Below, one piece after another: positions 47,214 through 58,563 of a stretch of DNA of 64,000 nucleotides. This stretch comes from Hyphodiscus hymeniophilus (lineage: Eukaryota > Ascomycota > Leotiomycetes > Helotiales > Hyphodiscaceae): contig VNKQ01000004.1 of NCBI GenBank assembly GCA_016508695.1, forward strand, positions 992,001 through 1,056,000, in the 5' to 3' direction. The notes below the pieces were generated by a model, which worked only from the letters and a program-made list of their open reading frames with translations, made no database searches and was not told the DNA's origin. The position numbers and the translations under genes were made by a program. Position 1 is the first letter of the stretch. Every line of letters starts with the position of its first letter.

Positions 47214-47871
47214 TCACCTCTTCTTCTTCGTGATCTTCGTGAAACCATCCTCATCTACCTCCGGCTCGGCCTTCTCCTTCACCGTTACCAACCGTGGCGC
47301 CTCGTCCATCTCGACATCCTCGTCATCATCTTCATCTACACTCCCATCCGTCTCATCCTCCTCCTCCCCTCTCTCAACGCCCTTGAACAGCTCTTCAATG
47401 TCCTTCCCGCCCCTACTATCCCACTTCTCCTTCAGCGCCCTCACCTCCGCGAACTCTCCCCTCGCACAATCCTTTCGCATCCTTACCATCTGCTCGGCGA
47501 CCTCAAAACCCGAATCATCGTCCACGTTGACCTCGAACTCATCCAGCATCACTTGCAGTAAGAACTCCTCGATCCATTCCGTGTCCGCATCGGAGGTTTG
47601 CTGTAGTTGGGATATGGTTTCTGAGGCAAACCATTCGCGCTTATCGGCACTGTTGGGACCGCCCCATTGATTGGTTACGGCAAGGGAGAGGGAGGGCCAG
47701 AAGAAGAGGCTGAGGGTGATGCCGAGTTCGAACTGGGCTACGCATTGTTCTGGAATTGTTAGGAGATTCTAGCGAAGGTCTAAGAAGTATAGGGAGCGAA
47801 CCTGGTGTTGCTGCATTTTTATTAGAGGAGCTGGTCTCCATTGGTCCCGGAAGTTGTGTTGCAGAAGCCAT
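47214..47871 (-). CDS. TSR2: Pre-rRNA-processing protein Tsr2
   Basis: Two exons (47871-47802 and 47749-47214) give 201 residues. The conserved core starts QCVAQFELGITLSLFFWPSL and continues with ADKREWFASE and EWIEEFLLQVMLDEFEV. It is followed by a very acidic stretch and a basic end (KITKKKR). Tsr2 escorts ribosomal protein eS26 into the nucleus and is needed for 20S pre-rRNA maturation. The layout matches the family exactly. The intron begins GTTCGC, a weaker donor, but the phase is correct. Confidence 0.93.
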
Positions 47872-48263
47872 GCTAGACTTGGACAATGGGATTTTGGAGT
47901 TGATAGTCTTTAAATTTCTGTGAAGCCTCATTGATGTGGGGCCGCTCACCAGCCACTCCTGCGGCGGTACCTATGACGTCGAGAGACCATGGGAAATAGT
48001 CTCGCAAGCGCCTTTGGCTGGTGGATCTGACAGGGAGGTATTTACCTTATTACTTTACCTCCACAGGCGGACTCTCTCAAGAAAAATTAACACTTCCCTG
48101 TCGCGTCTGGATACTTGTGCACCTTCCTGTCTCTGACTGTTACTCCATGTAGCAGATACGAAACCACTGTCCTTTAATTGCTTGCGCTACTGACATTCGC
48201 GGGTTGTCACTGTTTACTCCATGAAAACTGTTAACATAAGGAGACGAGGATCATCTATCAGTC
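47872..48263. other. Divergent promoter
   Basis: 392 bp head-to-head spacer between TSR2 and the hydrolase gene. No other feature seen. Confidence 0.6.
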
Positions 48264-51200
48264 ATGGTCTTTAATACAGCGACTGTTGGCTCAGCCGTGG
48301 CGCCTGCAGTTATACAAACATTCCTGTCGCATGTAAGATAGCTCGCAGATCTCCCAAACTGCTAATTGACAGTTTCAGTATCTCAATCGCAAACCGCTTG
48401 CCCAGAAGCCTACGGCGCATATCTCATATGATGAAGGCCTCCATTTGATCCGCAAATTCCTCTTCTACGCATCTCACCATACAGTCGAGGATATCCAGCG
48501 ATTTACGTCGCAATGGGTTCCTCATCCCCGCTGGGTCAAGGTTGACGAAGTCGACATCTCTCAAGAACATATCACGAAAGCTGCGGGTTTCATACAAGAA
48601 CAGCTGGGGCATCATGGGATCGAAAAAGTTGGAGGGAAGCATTGGTGGCAGTGGCGGAGGCCAGGGGGCGATTTGAAAGCAGAATGGATTGAGATGCGCT
48701 CGGATTATCAGGAGAGGAAGAACAATAACATTCAGGGGAAGAGAGTCATGCTATATGTGCATGGTGGTGCGTACTTCTTTGGCAGCGTAGATGAGCATCG
48801 GTATCAGATGCAGAGACATGCTAGGAAGTTGAAGGCTAGGGTCTTCGCTCGGTAAGAGTTCTGCTGCAATTTGAAGTTTACTTACTAACCAGCGGTAGTG
48901 AGTTTGGCCAACATTGAATCACGAAGGTGGTACTGATGATTGTAGCTCGATATCGATTGGCGCCCCAGTTCCCCTTTCCATGTGGCTTGCATGATTGTTT
49001 AGCGGCTTATTTGCATCTTCTTACCGTCCAAGACCCAACAACTATAATCTTGGCTGGCGACTCTGCAGGCGGAGGAATGGTTCTGAGGTTTGTTGTATCT
49101 TGAACTCAGAGGAAGTGAGGCTGATGATTCAAAGCATGTTAGTAGTGATGAGAGATCAAGGTATTCCTTTGCCTGCCGGAGCAATCCTGATCTCTCCTTG
49201 GGTAGACTTAACACATTCTTTCCCAAGCGTCTCGGGAGACAACCCATTGGACTATATCCCTCCCCACGGCTTTCATCAACGTCCATCAGCCTCATGGCCA
49301 CCTCCAACTGCCGATGATATGATGTCTATACAAGAAGATCTTGTAAAGAAGATCATTAACAAGGACCGCACCCCGGGTCATCACCAGAGTGAAACAGATG
49401 CTGTTCAAGGTTTTCACGTTAACGATAACCCTCCTCCGGGAACGCAGAATGACACAGCTGCCACTGGAACTGTAACCAATGATGGTACTGGGCCTGCGGC
49501 TAATACTGTTCCGGGTTTCGGTCATGATTTGTCAATCATGCTCGATGGCAGACTGATTGAAATCAAAGACCAAATTCAGATGTACGCCTCAAATCAGCTC
49601 ATCTCGCACCCATTAGTATCACCAGTCTTGCAGCCATCTCTAGGTGGACTACCTCCTCTGCTGATTTTGACAGGAGGCGGCGAGATGCTTCGGGATGAGC
49701 AGATATACCTTGCTCACAAAGCAGCCAACCCAACAAAATACGCTCCTGGAGATGCATTCTTGGACGAGAGTCCACACGACCACAACAGAAATCAGGTCCA
49801 CAGATGGAAGCCCACCGACGTGCAATTGCAAGTTTGGGAAGACTTGTGTCACGTAGCACCAACTCTGAGTTTCACTCGACCTGCCAAATACATGTATCGA
49901 TCTGTGGCACAGTTTGGGGCGTGGGCATTGGCTAGAGCTCAGAAGACGGAAATCGAAATTCTAGATGACGATGATGTCTCCATCATTTCAACTTCAACCG
50001 ATGACGAAGGAGATGACGACGCGCTGGTGAGTATTGCTGGCCAAAGAAGAACTCAAGTGTTGACAAAATCTAGAAAGAGAAAGCCGCAGCATCAAAGGGC
50101 TCTTCTGGCCAGATTGGAAAGGCTGGTGATCCTCTACCGCCTTTCAAGAATCAGTAAGCATAGTCGGCTCATACAAACTCATACTTCTCGATCTCAACTC
50201 CTCCTCCTATATATCTCGTCATTTGCTCGGCTTACCCGTAAATTGGTTTCCCAGCATATGATATTCTCCCTTTGCTCTTGAAATCATCTGGCGAAGGACC
50301 TTCTAACTCCCTCATCATCTAGTATGATCCGTCAGCGAGTCGACCGGCACGGAAATATCTTTCCACTTGAGCCAGTACATCAGCTACCAGCGTGCAATAT
50401 TGCGGCTAGTGACATCGGCGTGATCAAAGAAGGTCCTGTCAAAAAATGGATGGCAGCAAAAAAAGAATGGGATACAAAGTATGCGTCTTCAAAGCGAAGA
50501 GTACAGAAACAAAGAGCAAAGGAGATGGCTCAAGGATATCAATTATTTGGAAATGGCGAAGTTCCCCCACCATCAGCGCTGGCTGGTCGGAGAAAACTTG
50601 GCGATGATATGAAAGAGGAGAAGAAAAAACGCAGTATGGGAATGTCACTCTGGGCATTATGGGGAAGCAAACATGACGAGAAGACTATGAAACATGAGGA
50701 AGAGGCCGATCGCGAGCCGGAGACAGCTACGGCGTCAGCTGCCGATGGACAAGGCGCAAGACCTCTGGAGGATACGAAGACGAATCAGGGCAAGCTTATG
50801 GACAGCCGTAAAAAGTCTGACTACAGCAGAAGCCGATCGAGAAGACGAACGGTCACAGATCAACACCAAACCGAAGGTAGTGATGATGTTGATGAGGACA
50901 CCCCTGCGGCCCAGCTGCTTGCGATCAAGCAGGCAAAGGGCGAAACTGTACCAGGAGACGGGAGTCTGGCGCCCGATTTTCTATCTGGCACGGGGAAGGG
51001 GCCTATGGATGACGACACTGTCAATTCTGACGGTGTTCCTTCAATCCTCATCCACAGTCCAACGACCGAGGATAATGATCTTAGAAGACCGAAGGCGGGT
51101 GGAATTGCATTTCCTTTCAGTTTGAAACAACACCAAGCAACACTTAGCATGACCACCCTTACGAGCGCTATTAATGTGCAGCCCGTGGAAGATATGAAGA

Positions 51201-51475
51201 ACGATGGGTCGAGAGACAGCGGCGTCGAGCATAACGCGGTGGACGTAGCAGCCACGAATGCAACCAGCAGCAAGCAAAAAGATGAAACAATGGATGTTGT
51301 GAAAGTCGATAGAAAGTCGTTGCCAACGTCTCCGTTGTCAAATGTGACGAATGGTGACGAGGAAAAGGTTGTTGAAAATGGAAAGGTGGTGTCGGCTGAT
51401 CGGCCACCGTTGGAGACGTTCAAAACTGCTGCGGAGTACTTCCCTTCCGTTAATAATGAAGTCATGAGGCCATAA
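48264..51475 (+). CDS. Alpha/beta-hydrolase, hormone-sensitive-lipase-like, with long disordered tail
   Basis: Exons 48264-48332, 48379-48851, 48946-49087, 49135-50026, 50074-50153 and 50323-51475 give about 935 residues. All joins close in phase except 48851/48946, which is one base out (see findings). The oxyanion loop is HGGAYFFGS, YRLAPQFPFP follows, and the nucleophile elbow is GDSAGGG. A candidate acid is in ESPHDHN and the histidine in EDLCHVAP. An insertion of about 100 Pro/Asn/Thr-rich residues splits the lid between ISPWVDLTHSFPS and SHPLVSPVLQPS. The last roughly 400 residues are charged, repetitive and probably disordered, with a KKRSMGMSLWALWGSK segment that could bind membrane. 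The family hydrolyses esters or acylglycerols; a lipid-droplet or ER site is inferred. Confidence 0.82.
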
Positions 51476-52941
51476 GGTGTGGCAAGTATGGAGGGGTAGA
51501 GGATCGAAAGTAGTAGAGGAAAATTGTGTCACCAGTATTAACTGTAGAAGTAAGCCAAGGAAAACTTTTGAGCGCTCTGATCATCGCGCTCTTTACGTAC
51601 CGTGTTCGCATATCAAAATGTAACTGAAAGGCTATCTTCGAGAAGATTGAAATTTTTCTTGGCCATGCCTTATCTACAGCAACTACTTTCTGTCTGCCAT
51701 CGTTGTGGACTTGTGGTTCTACTTTACACACGATTATAGCTCGAAACAAGACTCCCTGTGGTATTGTTGCTCTAGTTGAGGCACGAGCCGGTTTTGACTT
51801 GAGTTCCGAAGATTTGAAGCTCTCAGCGTCAAGGATAATGTTTACCTAGTTTCGCTCGTTGTACCCTCCAGTGCCAAACCTACGTAGACATGAAACCATT
51901 GTATCATCTCGTTTTTTTCTCCCTCGTTTCGCAGTTATAGGCATCAGTGACACTTCAAACACTTGCAAAGAACGGCAACATATGCTGGAGTGTAGGAGCA
52001 TTAGAATCGCTACTTACCGTCGTAAGAATGACACGATTCTGGCCGCAGCTATAACTTGTCTCTTTCCGGAACTCCAAGACAGCTACTAGACACTTCAGTC
52101 CCGAAAGCTTGTCGCCGCCTCTTGAAAGTTCCCACAAACGCAATGGATAGTGTGCAGAGAAATCAATCTGCTTACATTCCCAAATAAGTGCTAACACTGA
52201 GCTCTGGAGAAACGTTTCGCCAAAAGGCCCCCTTTCATCAAGCGAGAATCTACAAAATGGTAAGAAGCCGAATCTAGAGATGATACTGTACTCAACATCG
52301 GATTATTTCAGAAACCAGAACCAACATCTAGAACCAAACCCAGGTTGCTACGAAAATTGAGATGTGCATCAAAGGATTAGAGTATTCGCTTATGTTATTA
52401 AGGTATGTGCCGCCTTGTAGGGGAAGTAGAAAATCGTAGCTTGAAATCAGTTCACTTCCCGTCAACACTACCTGCCTAGCCCGAAATGGTAGCCTCTAAT
52501 CACTATAAATATTTGCGATGTGCAACAAAAGGTTAAAATGCTATCTTGTAGTTCGACCAGCCAATTTCCGAGAGTTCATCGGTAGCGTGAGGCTCGAGAA
52601 CCACTCTCGCGGATTTGTCCAGTAGATTCATTTACTTTGTCCCGAAGTAGAGCTCGCACGTCGTGAATGGAATCAACCACCAACACTCCTGTTTGAATTC
52701 TCTTGAACGAAGACTTGAAAGACTTATGAGGATTCTCATCGAGTCAAATTGAAGCTATTCCCCTAAGCTGCTTGTCACGGGGCGAACAGCGTATACACAG
52801 GGGTTCGTTGTGGTATTCAGTAAGTTCGATAAAGGAGAGAGAAATATTCTAAGCTGGGTCCGCAAGAAAAGAAGCGCTCCCGCCTAGCCTTAGTAAGCGC
52901 AGGTACAACCAGCGCCTTACCCCTGGGGCTAGCCCCTTACA

Positions 52942-53264
52942 CTGCTGAACTCGTGCACACTTTATGCCTGAGGTATCAACTACAAAGGTAGGAACACCAA
53001 AATGTAACAGGCTATTCCGACTCTAAAAACAACTAACTAAATTGCGAACATTAAGTTATGAGTAAATGTTTTTAAAAGTAAATACTTTATTATAACTTTA
53101 ATTAAATAAGAGGGTTGCTAGGATTGATATTACAGAGATAGAAGCAATAGAGTGGTTAGTACTTGAGAATATACCTCGGTAATTAGTCCAAACTACTCGC
53201 TTAATGTGAGTGCGCAGGTAACAACTGCCTCAGGCTGCAAGCAGAGTGTGCACGAGTTCAGCAG
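52942..53264. repeat. MITE-like element with 19-bp perfect inverted repeats
   Basis: The left arm ctgctgaactcgtgcacac (52942-52960) and the right arm gtgtgcacgagttcagcag (53246-53264) are exact reverse complements, 323 bp apart end to end. The interior is AT-rich (about 53020-53120) and has no long frame. A further 12-bp pair lies outside (52761-52772 and 53260-53271). Size, termini and lack of coding capacity fit a miniature inverted-repeat transposable element or a nested pair. No clear target-site duplication was found. Confidence 0.55.
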
Positions 53265-53269
53265 CTTAG

Positions 53270-53316
53270 GGATAACCCATAGATTGATTACCCATGGGGT
53301 GGGTTATCCATGGGTA
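53270..53316. repeat. Interleaved palindromes
   Basis: ggataaccca (53270-53279) pairs with tgggttatcc (53300-53309), and tacccatgg (53289-53297) pairs with ccatgggta (53308-53316). The two pairs interlock rather than nest. They directly abut the right end of the MITE-like repeat and may be the terminus of another element. Confidence 0.55.
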
Positions 53317-53942
53317 CCTGATACGTTGGCGCACCCTTGCTGCTCCGACCCTGCGACGTGCAACAAAAGTGTCAGACCTCCATAAGACGGATCCTGATTG
53401 GCTCGATATGGGGTTATTTGAAAGTGAATGGTTGCATTGGTTCTCAATCTGCTCCAACTCTGCTTTGGATCTATCCGCAGTGGGAGTTCAACTTCGAGTG
53501 ACGATTTTGCGATATGCAGATGATCTTCAAGCTTGGTAGGCTGGGGCCTGGTGTTGAAGGTGGATAGAGACGTCTGGGCTCGAAGAAGTACTCATAGGAA
53601 TATGGCCTCTACTGTCAAGAAGGATATTTCGTGTTCCGCGAAATTAAATCAATTTATCGTAAAGGCCAACAACACTACCACTCAAGAAACCGTTGAATTT
53701 GTGGAGTGAGGTCTTTAAGGGTATGTCTCGCTCAAAAGTTTTCACTGAGAACAAAACAGGGTCAGTCTTCATAAAACCTAATATGTCCTTATTTTATGCA
53801 CGCTCAATCGCTCATCAGAACTCCATACAAATCCAAACCCAAACCAAACTCCGAATATATGTATCGGTCCACCAGTCTATGTACCCAGTCGTTTATACAC
53901 ATCCAACATCGAAACATATACAAAATCTTCCCTACTATTCGA

Positions 53943-56012
53943 TCAATATGTCTCCGGTAACCCAGAGAAACTTGGCACAGCACTTGAGCAATTGAAGTCC
54001 CTCTTATAAGCCAACTTTGGCAAGATCCCAGCAGCCATACCAAGCTGATAACTCCATTGCGTTGCATCTTCAGTCACCCACGTCCAATAAAACCAACCCC
54101 AGCCTTTCTCGAAACTCGACATCTGAGCCTCAGCAAACATCAACAAGAATTGCTTGTAAGTGTCGCTGTAGCTACTGGAAGCTGCATTGGCGGTGGTGCA
54201 AGAACAGTCCGAGTTTAAAGTTGGACAATGCGGAGAAAGGACTTGTGTTGACGCATCTCCAGAGGCGTAGGTGCCTTCCCATCGAGTTCCCCATCCTACA
54301 TTGTTGAGGTTTGTTGCGCAGTCTGTATCTGCTTGCGACCATTCAGCGACCATCGTAGGCCCAAAACCAGTAGAAGTATCCATACTCTGTTCTGTTTGTT
54401 CCGTCCAACCAGCACAGGCGTAATTAACCTTGGTCGTGTGATTGTAGACGATCTGCCCAGAGTTGAAAATCTCATATTGATGAACATCCAGTACGAGGCC
54501 ATCATACCCGGTCAATTTTCCTTGCCAATTTGCTAAACCTTCGAATCCATCTCCAAAAACGACATAGGCATTGACACCATTTTTTTTGACGATGTCGTAG
54601 GCACTTGTTGTCCAGTTGAGAACATCTGATAACACAAGTGCCGTCATTTTTGGCTCGTTGACAAGACCGTAGAAAGAGACAATATCCTTATATCGATCTT
54701 GAGCAAAGAATTGGGATAGTTGATCATGAATTCCGAGTGATCGTTGGGCATTTAGCGCTCCATCGGTCCCATTCAGCCAACCTATTGTCCCCTGACGTCC
54801 GCTATGATTCCAACCATTCTGGCTTCCTGGAAGACCGTGAACGTCCAGGTTGATTCGAAGCCCATACTTTCGAGCCCACTCAATACCTCTCAGTAGGTAT
54901 CGCCATGAGGTTCGAAACACGTATGGGTCCCCGTCATAGGTCACAATCGCCCAATAGGAGAATGGTATCCGCACGTGGTCGAGCCCAGCGGCAGCAATAT
55001 CTATGAAGGTTTGCTCGCTCACAAATGTCGCATAGTGCTTCTCCAAAACAGAATTGGCACTGTCTCCGAGGTGAGTTGTCAAAGTCCACTCATCGATAAT
55101 TCCTAATTGGGAATCGTAGTTGAATAAAGACGGCGTAATGAAAGGCTCGAGCGAGAGCCATCCTCCCAGATTTACTCCTCTGGCTGGGAGGTCCGCAAAT
55201 GAGCCCCACGAGCTTGATATTGGAGGAGTATTCGAGTTTGCACTTTTCGAGTCGTCCCACGTCGAGTTCAATCCCATCACTGGCAGTCCTCCCACGGTGT
55301 CATTGGTGTATGTGACATTGAAGTCCGTCGTATCGTACCAGGTAAAAGGATCCAAGTATGTTCCTTGCGCCGCAACAGGGAGGTCACTTTCCGACACGCC
55401 ATTTAAATTCGAGTTGGAAGGTTTTCCGCTCTCATCTGTTGTAGGGCTTGTTTTTGCGTCCGATGATGATTTATTGTGTTTCCGGCTGACGACTATTGCG
55501 ACGACTATGATGATCAGAGCAATGACAGCTCCAACTCCTATCCATATCCCTGGTGATTCAAGTCAGTACTGAGGCAGGAGATCATATGGAGGCAAACAAC
55601 ATAATCGCTTCTTTTTCAACCTAGCTTCGTCCTCGCTGTCCTCGTAGCCTTTCCCACCTCTAAGTCCCCTCAATCTTCCACTATCCCCTTCCTCAAGCAA
55701 CGCCCCACTGACAACCCTCCGCTTCTTCCTCTTGTGTTGCTTCCTACTCCTCTCCACTACAATCTTCTCATCTATAACCTCCCGTTGCCGTTTCCGCCTC
55801 GCCTTCTTGGGTGTAACCTCTCGACTTGCTGTCTGCTGATTGAGTCGGTCTAGCTTCGATAATGCGTCCGCAGACAAGGACTGGGAGGTGGCTACTGATG
55901 TTGCTCCGTGTGCTTTTGATTTCCGAGGACTTTCGGCATGGGATCTCCTTCTTTCGCGATCGTGATGTGTTCGTTCTCGAGGTTTTGGTCGTGGTGACTC
56001 CCGAGGAGCCAT
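53943..56012 (-). CDS. Membrane-anchored exo-beta-1,3-glucanase (GH5)
   Basis: Two exons (56012-55601 and 55549-53943) give 672 residues. The first about 137 residues are basic and cytoplasmic (Arg/Lys/Ser-rich). Just after the intron comes a single hydrophobic helix (WIWIGVGAVIALIIIVVAIV), giving a type II membrane protein. The catalytic domain is outside: RGVNLGGWLSLEPFITPS, GLDHVRIPFSYWAI, GLVNEPK with the acid/base Glu, MVAEWSQA with the nucleophile Glu, and WGWFYWTWV near the C-terminus. Fungal enzymes of this layout (ExgD-like) release glucose from beta-1,3-glucan during wall remodelling. Several N-x-S/T sites (FNVTYTND, NHTT) suggest glycosylation. Confidence 0.92.
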
Positions 56013-56312
56013 TCTTGTGTCGTTTCAATTTGGCAGATATATTCGCTTTACTGCTGGAGGTATAATGGACGATATTGATGACGGCTGTCTCTTTTCGAAT
56101 GTGTAAATTGGATTATTCCATCTATCAAAATCTTGTTTTCGAAAATTAGGTTGGCCCAGCGACCGCTTGTATCTGCAAATAAGCGAAGCGATAACCGATA
56201 AAGAGTCGGCCGCTTTCAATCGGCTTACGGTCTCTCATCTCTTACGACGAACAGTGATTGTAGAACACAACCATGACTTTTCCCTGGTCCTGTGTCTCAC
56301 GATATACTCAAA
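56013..56312. other. Divergent promoter
   Basis: 300 bp between the glucanase and E1-beta starts; nothing else seen. Confidence 0.6.
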
Positions 56313-57595
56313 ATGATATTACCGGCTAGACTTTCGTCTCGAATTCTCAGCTCAATTCCTCGAACAGCCCCAAGACACCGTCCCTACTCAACACATCCCC
56401 CAAACGCCCGCCTCAACGTCCCCGTAGACTACTCCACAACCCCGCTCCTCGCCCACAGCTCGCAGTCCGCTCTCCAGAACCCCGAACTGTCCCCCGAAAT
56501 CCGCAATGGCACGACTAAACGCATGAACCTCTTCCAATCGATCAACGATGCCCTCTCCCTCGCCCTCGCGGAGGATGATTCGGTGCTCCTCTTCGGAGAG
56601 GACGTTGCGTTCGGGGGGTCTTCCGCTGCAGTATGAACCTCGCGGAGAACTATGGAGCAGAGAGAGTCTTCAATACACCGTTGAGTGAGCAGGGGATTAT
56701 GGGCTTTGCGATTGGCGCCGCGGCTGAGGGGATGAAAGCTGTGGCGGAGATACAGTTTGCGGATTATGTGTACCCGGCTTTTGATCAGTTAGTCAACGAG
56801 GCTGCGAAGTTCAGATATAGGGATGGGACGGCCGGGCGACACGTTGGTGGGTTGACGGTAAGGATGCCTTGTGGTGGTGTGGGACATGGTGCTTTGTAAG
56901 TTCTGCAGCCTCTTCAATTGGAATAGATATTGATGGTTTGGAGGTACCATTCGCAATCTCCGGAGAGTCTGTTCACGCATATTCCCGGTCTGCGAGTTAT
57001 CATGCCCAGGTCTCCTATACAAGCGAAAGGACTACTTCTCTCTGCAATCGCCAGCAACGATCCTTGTATCTTCATGGAACCAAAAGCCCTGTATCGAGCT
57101 GCCGTCGAGCAGGTCCCAACAGCAGCGTACACGTTACCCTTGTCGAAAGCAGAGGTTCTGAAGGAGGGGAAGGACTTGACAATCGTATCATATGGACATC
57201 CGCTGTACACATGCAACGCAGCCATAGAGAAAGCAGAGAAGGATCTCGGCATCAGCGTTGAGCTCATAGACCTTAGGACGGTGTATCCGTGGGACAAGGA
57301 GAGCGTCCTGAAGAGTGTGCGGAAGACTGGAAGATGCGTGGTGGTCCACGAGAGCATGATCAGCGCTGGCATCGGGGCGGAGGTTGCTGCCAGCATTCAA
57401 GAGGACAAGGAAACTTTCCTGAGGCTGGAAGCTCCAGTAATGAGAGTGGCTGGCTGGGATGTGCATATGGCGTTGATGTTTGAGAGGTTCAACATACCCG
57501 ACGTTGCAAGTAAGTTGACCAGATACTTCCCATATTGAATTCGCTGACATCCCACAGGAGTGTATGATACGGTAAGAAAGGCCATAGAATATTAG
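56313..57595 (+). CDS. Branched-chain 2-oxoacid dehydrogenase E1 beta, with apparent -1 frameshift
   Basis: The frame starts at 56313 with an Arg/Ser-rich mitochondrial presequence and LFQSINDALSLAL. Exons run 56313-56895, 56944-57509 and 57558-57595. At 56612-56617 six G bases occur where seven are needed. The upstream frame ends GEDVAFGGSSAAV then stop, while the second frame resumes as CSMNLAENYGAERVFNTPL. All later motifs are intact: EIQFADYVYPAFDQ, VGHGALYHSQSPES, ELIDLRTVYPWD and HESMISAGIGAEVA. The protein forms the E1 heterotetramer with the alpha chain and decarboxylates ketoacids from Leu, Ile and Val in the matrix. Either a base is missing from the sequence or the allele is broken. 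Confidence 0.9.
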
Positions 57596-58563
57596 ATCGG
57601 TTCAAGAATCAAATATTTACAAAATTACTGTTCAGAGCTAGATAAATCACGACCTTCTGATTTCGATGTCTGTAGCCTTCTTTTGCAGGTGCCCATGCCC
57701 ATGCTACGAGTCTACTAGAAGCATGAGAAAGAACTAGGCCATGAGGCAACACACCAAAGTTTGGGATATAAAGCCCAGGATGATAGATCTCTATTTCTCC
57801 GAAGGAACAAGAAAGACGTCTATTTAATGTCCATTGTTGGAACGTTACCAGAGGTAGTGGGGGAGGTTCGTTGCTACCACATTAGGTTCAATCTAGCAAA
57901 CACTTACTCCTCCCTGACTTCTCGACTATGCTGCTGCATCCGTTGCTGATTCCTTTCTTCTGTGTTCAGCTGATGTGGTTTAGCAGGATTGGAGAACGAT
58001 AACGCCTTCTTCCTTGTACAACCAACAGACACAGAGCAGAATACTGATTGTAACGGGCATTGGGCAAGGGCTTCGAAAGGCATTACGGCGTTTGCTCCTC
58101 GGTGCTCTTGATGGTAGCAGAGGTCGAAAGACACTCGTGTTGCGATGAGTTGCTGATGCGGGAGAGAAGCGACGAGGATTGACGACATTGCAAAATCTTT
58201 GAGATGAAAATCCAGTAGCATCTTGCTCTGAACAAGAACCCAGAGCAGTCACGAATTCTAGAGAAGCGCTCTCAACAGATGTATTGTACTATCATGTAGC
58301 AATAGAAAGGCAAGCTCCAACACAATGATCAGCTGCGTAGCTCCAATCCATAAATCCCAAGATCATAAAACCAGTATCAACCAAGATTCATATGAAGCCA
58401 TAAAGCACCATTATTCCGCAAAGACACCATAGCAGGTCAATTCTCGACCATACTGAAGACGCCCATGAATGACCGACCAACCATGTCCCTGGCTCATCAA
58501 ACAGATGGCTTATTTTATTGTTCGAGCAACGCCTTCACTGTACAAATACGCGCCCATATCCGA
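57596..58563. other. Convergent spacer, 0.97 kb
   Basis: 3' flanks of the E1-beta and YAP1-type genes. Minus frames near 57904-58252 carry no family features. Confidence 0.55.

Larger units (their letters stand above)
51476..53942. other. Gene-free, AT-rich interval with inverted repeats
   Basis: About 2.5 kb without a credible gene. Between roughly 52760 and 53320 it contains nested inverted repeats (listed separately). The core at 53020-53130 is very AT-rich. The sides look like old intergenic or transposon-derived DNA. Confidence 0.6.

Noticed and set aside
53266..53457. Minus frame across the palindromic segment as a transposase remnant
   Set aside because: No catalytic or DNA-binding motif is visible; the translation merely reflects the palindromes.
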